From Streptomyces hyderabadensis (GTDB lineage Bacteria; Actinomycetota; Actinomycetes; Streptomycetales; Streptomycetaceae): 64,000 nucleotides of DNA. Positions 29,002 through 40,314 of this stretch are shown here, piece by piece (within the stretch, counting starts at the first letter, position 1; each line of letters starts with the position of its first letter). The notes under the pieces were generated by a model. The model was not told where the DNA came from, searched no databases, and saw only the letters and a program-made list of their open reading frames with translations. A program made the position numbers and the translations under genes. The stretch is taken from positions 105,466 to 169,465 of the forward strand of contig NZ_JAIOJZ010000009.1 of the NCBI RefSeq assembly GCF_020404845.1, in the 5' to 3' direction.

Positions 29002-29844
29002 TCAGGGCGCGGTCAGCGGGGAGTACGCGCCCGGCGCGCGGTCGCGGTAGAACTGCCAGCGGTCGCGGACCTCGCGCAGCTTGGCCATGTCCAGGTCCCG
29101 GACGACCAGTTCGGTCTCCTTGTCGCTCGCCACCTCGCCGACGAACTGCGCCTCGGGGTCGACGAAGTAGGAGGTGCCGTAGAAGTCGTTGTCCCCGTAC
29201 TCCTCGACGCCCACCCGGTTGATGGCCCCCACGAAGTACTCGTTGGCCACGGCCGCCGCGGGCTGCTCCAGCTGCCACAGGTAGCCGGACAGGCCGCGCG
29301 AGGTGGCGGACGGGTTGAAGACGATCTCGGCGCCCGCGAGGCCCAGCGCCCGCCAGCCTTCCGGGAAGTGCCGGTCGTAGCAGATGTAGACGCCGACCTT
29401 GCCGACAGCGGTGTCGAAGACCGGCCAGCCGGAGTTGCCGGGGCGGAAGTAGAACTTCTCCCAGAAGCCGCGCACCTGCGGGATGTGCGTCTTGCGGTAC
29501 TTGCCGAGGTAGGAGCCGTCGGCGTCGATGACGGCGGCGGTGTTGTAGAGGACGCCGGGCTGCTCCTCCTCGTACATGGGGAGCACCAGGACGATGCCGT
29601 GCTCGCGGGCCAGGCGCTGGAAGCGCTCCACGATCGGGCCGTCCGGGATGCTCTCGGCGTAGGCGTAGAACTCGGGGTCCTGGACCTGGCAGAAGTACGG
29701 TCCGTAGAACAGCTCCTGGAAGCACAGGACCTGTGCGCCCTGGGCGGCGGCGTCGCGCACCGCCTGCTCGTGGACCTGGATCATCGATTCCTTGTCGCCC
29801 GTCCAGGCGGTCTGGAAGAGCGCGGCTCGGATCACACGGCTCAT
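29002..29844 (-). CDS. Nitrilase-superfamily amidohydrolase, probable beta-ureidopropionase (copy 1)
   Basis: A 280-residue carbon-nitrogen hydrolase with the complete Glu-Lys-Cys triad: FQELFYGPYFCQ (Glu), YRKTHIPQ (Lys) and ICYDRHFPEG (Cys). It is predicted to hydrolyse N-carbamoyl-beta-alanine to beta-alanine, CO2 and ammonia, the step after the adjacent dihydropyrimidinase. It is highly similar to the second copy at 32920-33762. It starts 102 bp after the PucR regulator gene in the same orientation. Confidence 0.92.
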   Translation of the reverse strand: MSRVIRAALFQTAWTGDKESMIQVHEQAVRDAAAQGAQVLCFQELFYGPYFCQVQDPEFYAYAESIPDGPIVERFQRLAREHGIVLVLPMYEEEQPGVLYNTAAVIDADGSYLGKYRKTHIPQVRGFWEKFYFRPGNSGWPVFDTAVGKVGVYICYDRHFPEGWRALGLAGAEIVFNPSATSRGLSGYLWQLEQPAAAVANEYFVGAINRVGVEEYGDNDFYGTSYFVDPEAQFVGEVASDKETELVVRDLDMAKLREVRDRWQFYRDRAPGAYSPLTAP

Positions 29845-29946
29845 CTTCGGCCTCCACTCGCTCGGTGTACGGCGAGACTAGGGACGGCGGCCGGCCGGTT
29901 TGAGTGGCACGGTGTCACGTCTGCGGGGGTCGGGCATTGCACGGTG

Positions 29947-31575
29947 TCACCCCTGTTGGGCGTCGTGGGCGAGGAGCGCGATGTGGACGGAGGCGGCCTG
30001 CTCGAAGTCGTCGAGGTCGACGCCGAGGCGGCCCTGTATCGCTTCCAGGCGGCGGTAGAGCGCGGGCCGGGAGACGTGGTGGAGCTGGGCGGTGCGGGAC
30101 TTGTTGCGGCCGGTGGCGAGGTAGGTGCGCAGGACGGGCAGCAGGTCGGCGTCGGGCCCGCGCAGCAGTCCGTCCAGCTCGCGTTCGGCGAAGGACTGCA
30201 CGTGCGGGTCGTCGCGCAGCAGCCGCACGAGTCCGCGCAGGTGGATGTCGCGCAGCCGTACGACGGGCGGCAGGTCCAGGGCGGCGGCCGGGGAGTCGGC
30301 GACGGCGTCGGCCACGTGCTGGGCCTCGCGCAGTCCGGCGGGTACGTCGGCCCAGTCGGCGCGGGCGTCGGCCGCCGCGACCACGGTGTGGGGGGCGTCC
30401 GGTTCCGCACGCAGCCGGGTCGCGAAGTGGGCGGTCAGCGCCCGGGCGTCCTGGTCGGGGGCGAGGCTGAGCAGGACGGCGACGCGGTCGCCGGCGAGCC
30501 GGGCGGCGATGCCGGGCAGGCCGAGGCGCCGCAGTACCCGGGCCGGTCGGGACGGCTCGCGGTCGCGGACCACGAGGGGGACGAAGACTCGCCGGTTGAC
30601 GGGCAGCCCGGCGGCGCGCGCCCGGGGCAGCAACTGCCGTGCGGGGACGGCGCCGCTGACCAGGTCGGTGAGCAGGCTCAGCGCGGACTGTTCCTCCCAG
30701 GAGTCCCAGGAGTCCCGGGAGCCGGGGGAAGCGCCCGTGCGGGTCCCGTCACCGACGAGCATGCGGTGCAGGACGAGGGCCTCGGCCGCGCGGTCGGCGA
30801 GCAGCCGTCCGGCGGCGCGGTCACCGCCGTAGCCGCACAGCAGCAGCCGGCCCCAGCGCTCCCCGCGGCAGCTCAGTTCGGCGCGGATCCAGCCGTCGGC
30901 GGTCCCGGCACCGGCCTGGCGGGCGATGCGTTCCCAGTCCCGCAGCACGTCGTCGACGGCCGCCCGCTCCCCCGCCGTGGCCAGGACCCGGTGGGCGAGG
31001 TTGGTGACGACGACCGGGCAGCCGGCGTGCCGGGCCACCTCGTCGAGCAGGCGCTGCACCGGGGCGCCGGCCGTGATCAGGCCGGTCAGTTCGGTGCGCA
31101 CCGCCTCGGAGAGGCTGACGGCGGCGAACTTGCGCCGCAGCAGCCGGGACTGCACCTCCTCGGTCAGTTCGGCGAACGGGAAGGGCCGGTGCAGGACGAC
31201 CATGGGCAGCCCGCAGCGCTCGGCCGCCCTGCGCATCACCTCGGGCGGGGCGGGGAAGGCACGGCCCAGGCCGAGCACGACGGCGGCGGCCTCGGCGCGG
31301 TCCAGGGAGCGGATGTACTCGCTCTGCCGGTCCTCGTCCCCGGCGAGCAGCACGCCGGTGGTGAGGACCATCTCGCCGCCGCTGAGCATCACGCCGACGT
31401 CGGCGGCCTCGGCGACGTGCACCCAGCGCACCGGCCGGTCGAGCCGGTGGGCGCCGGCCACCACCTCGGGCTGTCCGGCCCGCACCCGTTCGAGGCCGAG
31501 GACCTGACGGACCGACAGGGCCGGTTCCCAGGGCTCCCGGGGCTGCTGGGCCGAGGTCTCCGGGGTGGTGGTCAT
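29947..31575 (-). CDS. PucR family transcriptional regulator
   Basis: A 542-residue activator-type regulator. The N-terminal PucR domain (LSVRQVLGLERVRAGQPEVV, RWVHVAEAADVGVML) is followed by a GGDEF-like middle and a C-terminal helix-turn-helix with the family sequence LATGRNKSRTAQLHHVSRPA and then LYRRLEAIQ. It is embedded among the pyrimidine catabolic genes in the same orientation, so it most likely controls them, as PucR controls purine degradation in Bacillus. The inducer is unknown. The chosen ATG at 31575 gives a normal family N-terminus. Confidence 0.92.
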   Translation of the reverse strand: MTTTPETSAQQPREPWEPALSVRQVLGLERVRAGQPEVVAGAHRLDRPVRWVHVAEAADVGVMLSGGEMVLTTGVLLAGDEDRQSEYIRSLDRAEAAAVVLGLGRAFPAPPEVMRRAAERCGLPMVVLHRPFPFAELTEEVQSRLLRRKFAAVSLSEAVRTELTGLITAGAPVQRLLDEVARHAGCPVVVTNLAHRVLATAGERAAVDDVLRDWERIARQAGAGTADGWIRAELSCRGERWGRLLLCGYGGDRAAGRLLADRAAEALVLHRMLVGDGTRTGASPGSRDSWDSWEEQSALSLLTDLVSGAVPARQLLPRARAAGLPVNRRVFVPLVVRDREPSRPARVLRRLGLPGIAARLAGDRVAVLLSLAPDQDARALTAHFATRLRAEPDAPHTVVAAADARADWADVPAGLREAQHVADAVADSPAAALDLPPVVRLRDIHLRGLVRLLRDDPHVQSFAERELDGLLRGPDADLLPVLRTYLATGRNKSRTAQLHHVSRPALYRRLEAIQGRLGVDLDDFEQAASVHIALLAHDAQQG

Positions 31576-31639
31576 GGCGGCGCCTCCTGGGCTCGGGACG
31601 CGGGACGCGGCGGTCGGGTGCGCGGCACGGCGCGCGTTC

Positions 31640-32923
31640 TCAGATGCTCCGCAGGGCGCGTTCGAGGATCGCGGCGCCCTCCTCGGCCTCCGCGACGGTG
31701 AGGGACATCGGCGGGGCGATGCGCAGGACGCTGGTGCTGTGGCCGCCGCCCTTGCCGACCAGCAGTCCGCCGGCGCGGGCCTCCTCCAGGACGGCGGACG
31801 CCGCCTCGGGGGCGGCCTCGTCGGTGCCGGGCCGGGTCAGCTCGACGCCGATCATCAGCCCGCGTCCGCGCACCTCCCGTACGTGCGGCACCTGGGCGGC
31901 GACGGCGCGCAACCGTTCGATGAGCAGGCCGCCGACGCGCCGGGCGTTGCCCTGGAGGTCGTGCTCCAGCAGGTAGGAGAGGTTGGCGAGGCCGGCGGCC
32001 ATGGTGACCTGGGTGCCGCCGAAGGTGGAGATGCTGTTGGCGTCCAGGCAGTTCATGATCTCGGCGCGGGCGACGACACCGCCGATCGACATGCCGTTGC
32101 CGATGCCCTTGGCGAAGGTGACGATGTCCGGCGGGCCGTTCCTGCCGTGCGCCTGCCAGCCCCAGAAGTGCTCGCCGGTGCGGCCCCAGCCGGTCTGCAC
32201 CTCGTCGGCGATCCACAGGATGCCCCGCTCGTGCAGCACCTCGCGGAAGGCGGCGTACAGACCGTCCGGCGGGGAGGTGAAGCCGCCGACGCCCTGGACC
32301 GGTTCGGCGATCAGGGCGGCGGGGGCGCGGGTGTGGCCGAGCAGGTCCTTGAGGTCGGCGACGCAGGCGTCGATGAAGTCCCGGTCGTCCAGGTCCGCGT
32401 AGGGGCCGCGGGTGCGGACGCCGCCGTGCACGTAGAGGGTCTGGAGCGGGGAGAGCGAGGTCGGGGACCAGCTGCGGTTGCCGGTGATGCCGACGGAGCT
32501 GAAGGAGCGGCCGTGGTAGCTGTTGCGCATCGCCAGGATCGTGTTGCTGCGCCGGTGGGCGGTGGCGAGCAGCAGGGCGGTGTCGTTGGCCTCGGTGCCG
32601 GAGGTGGTGAAGAAGACGCGGGCGTCGGGGATGCCGGAGAGCTGGGCGACGCGTTCGGCGAGTTCCACCATGGGGCGGTTGAGGTAGAGGGTCGAGGAGT
32701 GGATGATCCGCCCGGCCTGCTCGGCGACGGCCTTGGTGACCTCGGGCAGGGCGTGCGCGGTCATCGTGGTGAGGATGCCGCCGAAGAAGTCGAGGTACTT
32801 GTGGCCCGCGGCGTCCCAGACGTGCCGGCCCTCGCCGTGGGTGATCTCCAGCGGGTCCTCGTAGTAGAGGGCGAGCCAGTCGGGCAGGACGGCGCGGTGG
32901 CGGGCGAAGAGGTCACGGGTCAC
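31640..32923 (-). CDS. Class III PLP aminotransferase, probable beta-alanine/omega-amino acid type
   Basis: A 427-residue fold-type I aminotransferase. The PLP lysine is in TFAKGIGNGMSIGG; TSGTEANDTALLLA binds the phosphate and ILWIADEVQTGWGRTGEHFW carries the aspartate. It overlaps the upstream amidohydrolase by 4 bp (GTGA), so the two are translationally coupled. The natural role is transamination of the beta-alanine or beta-aminoisobutyrate produced by that enzyme to the semialdehyde. Related alanine-glyoxylate type activities cannot be excluded from sequence. Confidence 0.92.
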   Translation of the reverse strand: MTRDLFARHRAVLPDWLALYYEDPLEITHGEGRHVWDAAGHKYLDFFGGILTTMTAHALPEVTKAVAEQAGRIIHSSTLYLNRPMVELAERVAQLSGIPDARVFFTTSGTEANDTALLLATAHRRSNTILAMRNSYHGRSFSSVGITGNRSWSPTSLSPLQTLYVHGGVRTRGPYADLDDRDFIDACVADLKDLLGHTRAPAALIAEPVQGVGGFTSPPDGLYAAFREVLHERGILWIADEVQTGWGRTGEHFWGWQAHGRNGPPDIVTFAKGIGNGMSIGGVVARAEIMNCLDANSISTFGGTQVTMAAGLANLSYLLEHDLQGNARRVGGLLIERLRAVAAQVPHVREVRGRGLMIGVELTRPGTDEAAPEAASAVLEEARAGGLLVGKGGGHSTSVLRIAPPMSLTVAEAEEGAAILERALRSI

Positions 32924-33762
32924 GGGCGCACCAGCCCCTCGTAGGCGTCGGGGCGGCGGTCGCGGTAGAAGGCCCACTGCTGCCGGACCTCGTCGATGAG
33001 GTCGAGGTCCAGGTCGCGGACGACGAGTTCCTCCTTGCTGTCGCTGGCCACGTCGCCGACGAACTGCCCGCGCGGGTCCACGAAGTACGAGGTGCCGTAG
33101 AAGTCGTTGTCCCCATACTCCTCGACGCCGACCCGGTTGATGGCGGCGACGAAGTACTCGTTGGCGACGGCCGCGGCGGGCTGTTCGAGCCGCCACAGGT
33201 GGGCGGAGAGGCCGCGGTGGGTGGCGGACGGGTTGTAGACCAGCTGGGCACCGCCGAGGCCCAGTTGGCGCCAGCCCTCGGGGAAGTGCCGGTCGTAGCA
33301 GATGTAGACGCCGACCTTGCCGACGGCGGTGTCGAAGACCGGCCAGCCGAGATTGCCGGGGCGGAAGTAGAACTTCTCCCAGAAGCCCTTGACCTGCGGG
33401 ATGTGGTGCTTGCGGTAGGTGCCGAGGACGGTGCCGTCGGCGTCGATCACGGCCGCGGTGTTGTAGTAGAAGCCGGACTGCTCGACCTCGAAGACGGGGA
33501 CGACGAGCACCATGCCGGTCTCGCGGGCCAGCGCCTGCATGCGGCGGACGGTGGGGCCGTCGGGCACGGGCTCGGCCCAGCGGTAGTGCTCGGGGTCCTG
33601 GACCTGGCAGAAGTAGGGGGCGTTGAAGACTTCCTGGAACCCGATGACCTTCGCACCCTGCCGGGCGGCCGCGCGGGCGTGCTCCTCGTGCTTCGCCACC
33701 ATGGACTCGGTGTCGCCGGTCCAGGTGGCCTGGACCAGAGCGGCACGTACGACGTTGGCCAT
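32920..33762 (-). CDS. Nitrilase-superfamily amidohydrolase, probable beta-ureidopropionase (copy 2)
   Basis: A 280-residue paralogue of the protein at 29002-29844, of exactly equal length and with the same triad context: FQEVFNAPYFCQ, YRKHHIPQVKGFWEKFYF and ICYDRHFPEG. It is predicted to release beta-amino acids from N-carbamoyl-beta-amino acids. It is first in the gene series and coupled to the aminotransferase by a GTGA overlap. AAGGAG lies 8 bases before the ATG at 33762; an upstream start at 33780 has no such site. The two copies may prefer uracil- and thymine-derived substrates respectively (inference). Confidence 0.92.
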   Translation of the reverse strand: MANVVRAALVQATWTGDTESMVAKHEEHARAAARQGAKVIGFQEVFNAPYFCQVQDPEHYRWAEPVPDGPTVRRMQALARETGMVLVVPVFEVEQSGFYYNTAAVIDADGTVLGTYRKHHIPQVKGFWEKFYFRPGNLGWPVFDTAVGKVGVYICYDRHFPEGWRQLGLGGAQLVYNPSATHRGLSAHLWRLEQPAAAVANEYFVAAINRVGVEEYGDNDFYGTSYFVDPRGQFVGDVASDSKEELVVRDLDLDLIDEVRQQWAFYRDRRPDAYEGLVRP

Positions 33763-33918
33763 GAGCTGCTCCTTCGACACGACGTCAGAGCCTCTACGCC
33801 CGTAGAACAGGCCGTAGAGGGACGAACGTAAGCCTGGCCGGAGGGGCTTGCCAAGACCATCGTCGTCAAGGCGCGGTGTCGATCGTGTTTCGCACTCCGG
33901 TGGGTGAGTGCGGGTGCC

Positions 33919-34170
33919 TCAGGCCGGCACGGGCGCGCACCTGCCCACCAGCTCGTCCATGGACAGCCCCAGCGCACCGGCCAGCGCGGCCACCGTGAAG
34001 AACGCCGGGGTGGGCGCCCGGCCGGTCTCGATCTTGCGCAGGGTCTCGGCGGAGATCCCGGCCTGGGCGGCGACCGCCGTCATGCTCCGCTCGCCGCGGG
34101 CCGCGCGGAGCAGGCGTCCGAGCTGCTCGCCGCGCTCGCGCTCTTCGGGGGTCAGAGGGGTGCGTACCAT
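33919..34170 (-). CDS. Small XRE family helix-turn-helix regulator
   Basis: An 83-residue protein made almost wholly of a Cro/CI-type helix-turn-helix (SMTAVAAQAGISAETLRKIE). It is divergent from the methionine aminopeptidase gene with 101 bp between starts. A TAGAAT -10 box ends 6 bp before its ATG, so the mRNA is predicted to be leaderless. It probably regulates itself and the aminopeptidase. It is co-oriented with the pyrimidine genes but separated from them by about 150 bp. Confidence 0.88.
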   Translation of the reverse strand: MVRTPLTPEERERGEQLGRLLRAARGERSMTAVAAQAGISAETLRKIETGRAPTPAFFTVAALAGALGLSMDELVGRCAPVPA

Positions 34171-34176
34171 GACGTC

Positions 34177-34264
34177 ATTCTAATACCGGTTTCCCGTACC
34201 GGCCCCGGGCGTACCGCACGCCGCGCCTCCGAGTCGACGACCCCAATTCAAATACCGTTATAGT
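34177..34264. promoter_or_regulatory. Divergent leaderless promoters with shared AATACCG motif
   Basis: On the minus strand, TAGAAT (34182-34177) sits 6 bp before the regulator ATG. On the plus strand, TATAGT (34259-34264) sits 7 bp before the aminopeptidase ATG. AATACCG occurs next to both (34182-34188 and 34251-34257) and may be the XRE operator. No Shine-Dalgarno sequence precedes either gene. The -35 elements are not obvious. Confidence 0.5.
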
Positions 34265-34271
34265 AATTGGC

Positions 34272-35048
34272 ATGGTGGAACTGAAGACGGACTCATCGAT
34301 CGACGCCATGCACGCGGCCGGGCAGGTCGTCGCGCGCGCCCTGACCGCCGTACGGCAGGCCGCGGACGTGGGCGTGTCGCTGCTGGAGCTGGACGCGGTG
34401 GCGCACGAGGTGCTGCGGGCGGCGGGCGCGGGCTCGCCCTTCCTCGGCTACCGGCCCTCCTTCGCGCCGACCCCCTTCCCGGGCGTCATCTGCGCTTCGG
34501 TGAACGACGCGATCGTGCACGGCATCCCGGACGGCTACCGGCTGCGCGACGGGGACCTGGTCTCCATCGACTGCGGCGCCCTCCTGGACGGCTGGGCGGG
34601 CGACTCGGCGCTGAGCTTCGTGGTGGGCACCCCGCGCCCGGCCGACGTCACGCTGATCGAGACCGCCGAGCGGTCCCTGGAGGCGGGCATCGCGGCGGCC
34701 GTCGTCGGCAACCGCATCGGCGACATCGCCCACGCCATCGGCACGGTGTGCCGGGCGGGCGGCTACGGGATCATGGAGGACTTCGGCGGCCACGGCATCG
34801 GCCGGCACATGCACGAGGACCCGGGCGTGCCCAACGAGGGCCGTCCGGGGCGCGGGCTCCCGCTGCGGCACGGCATGGTCCTCGCCATCGAGCCCATGCT
34901 GACCGCCGGCGGCCGCGACGACTACCACGCGGCTCCCGACGGCTGGACCCTGCGCACCAACGACGGCTCCCGGGCGGCGCACGTGGAGCACACGGTGGCC
35001 ATCACGGAGGGCGGACCGCGCGTCCTGACGTCGCGGGACGGCCTCTGA
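34272..35048 (+). CDS. map: Type I methionine aminopeptidase
   Basis: A 258-residue metallo-aminopeptidase that removes the initiator methionine. The five metal ligands are in place: SIDCGALLDGWAGDSA (two Asp), GHGIGRHMHEDP (His), LAIEPML (Glu) and AHVEHTVAIT (Glu). It lacks the N-terminal zinc-finger or SH3-linker extension of type Ib/Ic enzymes. The housekeeping map in streptomycetes lies in the ribosomal-protein cluster, so this copy beside its own XRE regulator is probably an accessory, conditionally expressed enzyme (inference). Confidence 0.93.
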   Translation: MVELKTDSSIDAMHAAGQVVARALTAVRQAADVGVSLLELDAVAHEVLRAAGAGSPFLGYRPSFAPTPFPGVICASVNDAIVHGIPDGYRLRDGDLVSIDCGALLDGWAGDSALSFVVGTPRPADVTLIETAERSLEAGIAAAVVGNRIGDIAHAIGTVCRAGGYGIMEDFGGHGIGRHMHEDPGVPNEGRPGRGLPLRHGMVLAIEPMLTAGGRDDYHAAPDGWTLRTNDGSRAAHVEHTVAITEGGPRVLTSRDGL

Positions 35049-35821
35049 GCGACGGCGCGACCGGAGCCGGGCCCGGACCGGGTCCGGCCGCGCCGCACCG
35101 GAGCCCGGCCCCGGCCCGGATCGCGAGCCCGGCCGGGGCCGGTCACGGGGACCGTGCGCGTCCGGGCCATGAGCCCGCCCGGAAGCCCGAGCCGCGGGCC
35201 GGCCCGGGCCCGGGGCAAACGGGAGTCCGGGTCACGAGCCCGGCCCGGACTCGGGGACAAGCGGGAGTCGGGGTCACGAGACCGACCCGGGGACAAGCGG
35301 GGGCCCGGTCGTCGGCCCCGTACCGAGACCGACCCGGAGACAAGCAGACGCCCGGTCTCGAGAGAGGGGATCGTGCCGTGAGCCCGCCCGGGTTCGAGTC
35401 GCGAGACCCGGCCGCGCGTCCGGGCCGTGCGGCTAGCCAGTGGCCAGCCGCTGGTCCGGGCCGTGAGCCCGCCCGGGAGCGAGCCACGAGACCCGACCAC
35501 GGGCCCGGGACGTGAGGCTAGCCGGTGGCCAGCCGCAGGTCCGGGACTTGAGGCGGGCCGGTGACCGGCCGCGGGTCCGGGCCGTGAGGTGGGCCGGTGA
35601 CCGGCCGCCGGTCCGGGCCGTGAGGCGGGCCGGTGACCGGCCGCCGGTCCGGGCCGTGACGTGGGCCGGTGGTCGGCCACGGGTACCGGGAGGACCCTCC
35701 GCCCGGGCGGGTTCCCGGCATGCCCGCTGGAACAGAACGTGTCATGTTGGGCATGACCGCATGCCTGCCGGGTTACCCGGCCCCGGCACGTCGATCAGCG
35801 ATGCAGCGGAGGTCGTACACG
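35049..35821. repeat. Repeat-filled intergenic tract, including 36-bp tandem repeats
   Basis: This 773-bp gap has no convincing gene. Its left part holds degenerate repeats built on GGGGACAAGCGGG (35212-35350). At 35555, 35591, 35627 and 35663 four tandem 36-bp units begin with GGGCCGGTG; the first three contain the palindrome GCCGGTGACCGGC, and more degenerate units extend left to about 35430. Because 36 is a multiple of 3, all frames read as 12-residue repeats, which makes spurious long frames. The last 120 bp (about 35700-35821) are less repetitive and should hold the clpC-like promoter. Confidence 0.75.
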
Positions 35822-38350
<2,529 letters not shown>

Positions 38351-40162
38351 CTACTTCTGCCGCACCGGCCGAACCACCATCGCCGAGCCGCCGCCGCGCC
38401 GTTCCTTCTCGGCGGCGGCCAGCCACTTCCCGTTCGCGAGCCGCTGCACCGCGGTCGCGGCGCCGATCTCGGGGTTGGGCTTGAAGGAGTGCCCGAGGGC
38501 CTCCAGCTCCGCCCGTACGCCGCTGTCGTAGAGGCCGGGCTCCAGCTCGGTCTGGGCGGCGTTGCGCTGGCTGGCGCGCGGGGCGGCGATCGCGTCGACG
38601 AGCGGGAGTCCGCGGTCGAGGAAGCCGGTGAGGGTCTGCAGCACGGTGGTGATGATGGTGGCGCCGCCGGGCGAGCCGAGGGCCACCACCGGCTTGTGGT
38701 GCCGGTCCAGGACGATCGTCGGGGCGATCGAGGAGCGCGGGCGCTTGCCGGGCCCGGGCAGGTTGGGGTCGTGGACGGCCGGGTTGGCCGGGGCGAAGGA
38801 GAAGTCCGTCAGCTCGTTGTTGAGCAGGAAGCCGCGCCCCGGCACGGTGATGCCGCTGCCGCCGGTCTGCTCGATGGTGAGCGTGTAGGCGACGACGTTG
38901 CCCCACTTGTCGGCCACCGTGAGGTGCGTGGTGTTCTCGCCCTCGTACGTCGTCGGCGCCGCCGTGCCGCCGCCCGCGCAGTCGGCCGGGTGCCTCGGGT
39001 CGCCGGGCGCCAGCGGGCTGGTGAGCACCGCGTCGTCCTTGATCAGGCACGCGCGCGAGTCGGCGTACCGCTGCGACAGCAGCTCTTTCGTCGGTACGTC
39101 CTCGAAGGCGGGGTCGCCGACCCAGCGGCCGCGGTCGGCGAACGCGATCCGGCTGGCCTCGATGTAGCGGTGCAGGTAGTCGGCCTTGTCCGCGCTGGAC
39201 AGGTCGGTGCGCTCCAGGATGTTGAGGGCCTCGCCGACCGTGGTGCCGCCGGAGGAGGAGGGCGCGATGGAGTAGACGTCCAGGCCGCGGTAGGAGGTCT
39301 TCGTGGGCGCCTGGAGCTTGGCCTCGTAGGCCGCGAGGTCCTTGGCGGACAGGTCGCCGGGGCGGGCGTTCCAGCCGGAGTCCGGGTCGACGGGCGGCTT
39401 GTTCACGGTGTCGACGATGTCCTCGCCGAGTTCGCCGTGGTAGATCGCGCCGACGCCCTCGCGGGCCAGCTCCTGGTACGTGCGCGCCAGGTCCGGGTTC
39501 TTGAAGGTCGAGCCCACGACCGGGAGTTCGCCGCCCGGCAGGAACAGTTCGGCGGTGTCCGGGAAGTAGCGGAAGCGCTGCTCGTTGGACGCGGTCTGCG
39601 AGCGGAAGGTCTCGTCCACGGTGAAGCCGTGCCGGGCCAGCCGCTCGGCGGGCTTCAGCACGGACGAGAGCTTCCGGCTGCCCCACCGGTCCAGGGCGGT
39701 CTGCCAGGTCGCGGGGGTGCCCGGGGTGCCCACGGCCAGGCCGCTGGTGACGGCGTCGGCGAAGGCGAGCGGCTTGCCGTCCTCGGTGAAGAGCTTCTCG
39801 TCGGCGGTGAGCGGGGCGGTCTCGCGGCCGTCGATGGTGCGCACGGTGCGGGACTTGGCGTCGTAGTAGACGAAGTAGCCGCCGCCTCCCACTCCGGCCG
39901 AATACGGCTCGGTGACGCCGAGCGCGGCGGCGGTGGCCACGGCGGCGTCGACGGCGTTGCCGCCCTTGCGGAGCACCTCGATACCGGCGGCGGAGGCGTC
40001 CTGGTCGACGCTGGCGACGGCGCCGCCGTACCCGACCGCGACCGGGGTCTTGGGGGCCGTGGGCGTGTGCTGGGGCGTGGGTGGCGCGGCCGCCCCCACC
40101 GACACCACCACGGCGGCCGAGACCGCCAGGACCGTCAGATTCCGAGCGACAGGGCGACGCAT
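38351..40162 (-). CDS. ggt: Secreted gamma-glutamyltransferase
   Basis: A 603-residue gamma-glutamyltranspeptidase that cleaves glutathione and other gamma-glutamyl compounds outside the cell. A signal peptide (RNLTVLAVSAAVVVSVGAAA) is followed by the large-subunit region and the autocleavage/nucleophile threonine in ENTTHLTVADKWGNVV; the GSPGGATIITTVLQ oxyanion loop comes later. GGAGG lies directly upstream of ATG 40162. Its stop codon directly abuts the clpC-like stop, leaving no space for a terminator. A cytoplasmic relative lies at 4380-6242. Confidence 0.94.
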   Translation of the reverse strand: MRRPVARNLTVLAVSAAVVVSVGAAAPPTPQHTPTAPKTPVAVGYGGAVASVDQDASAAGIEVLRKGGNAVDAAVATAAALGVTEPYSAGVGGGGYFVYYDAKSRTVRTIDGRETAPLTADEKLFTEDGKPLAFADAVTSGLAVGTPGTPATWQTALDRWGSRKLSSVLKPAERLARHGFTVDETFRSQTASNEQRFRYFPDTAELFLPGGELPVVGSTFKNPDLARTYQELAREGVGAIYHGELGEDIVDTVNKPPVDPDSGWNARPGDLSAKDLAAYEAKLQAPTKTSYRGLDVYSIAPSSSGGTTVGEALNILERTDLSSADKADYLHRYIEASRIAFADRGRWVGDPAFEDVPTKELLSQRYADSRACLIKDDAVLTSPLAPGDPRHPADCAGGGTAAPTTYEGENTTHLTVADKWGNVVAYTLTIEQTGGSGITVPGRGFLLNNELTDFSFAPANPAVHDPNLPGPGKRPRSSIAPTIVLDRHHKPVVALGSPGGATIITTVLQTLTGFLDRGLPLVDAIAAPRASQRNAAQTELEPGLYDSGVRAELEALGHSFKPNPEIGAATAVQRLANGKWLAAAEKERRGGGSAMVVRPVRQK

Positions 40163-40314
40163 CCGCACCTCCAGGGAAAGGCCGTTCGGGCAGCTTAGTT
40201 GATCGTCATGGCCGCGTCAGGACCGCCGGGGAAGCGCGTGTCGGGCGCATGGTGCGCCCGCACCGGGCCGCCCGTCGAACACGGGTACGCGAACGCCCGC
40301 TAGCATGCGCGCCC

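Noticed and set aside
34922..35680. 252-codon minus-strand frame with 12-residue repeats (SRPGPAAGHRPA type)
   Set aside because: The 36-bp DNA repeat keeps every frame open, and the plus strand gives an equally regular product. It overlaps the end of map and has no ribosome site.
35555..35698. Possible CRISPR array, because of regular 36-bp repetition
   Set aside because: Units are contiguous without unique spacers, and no cas genes are present.
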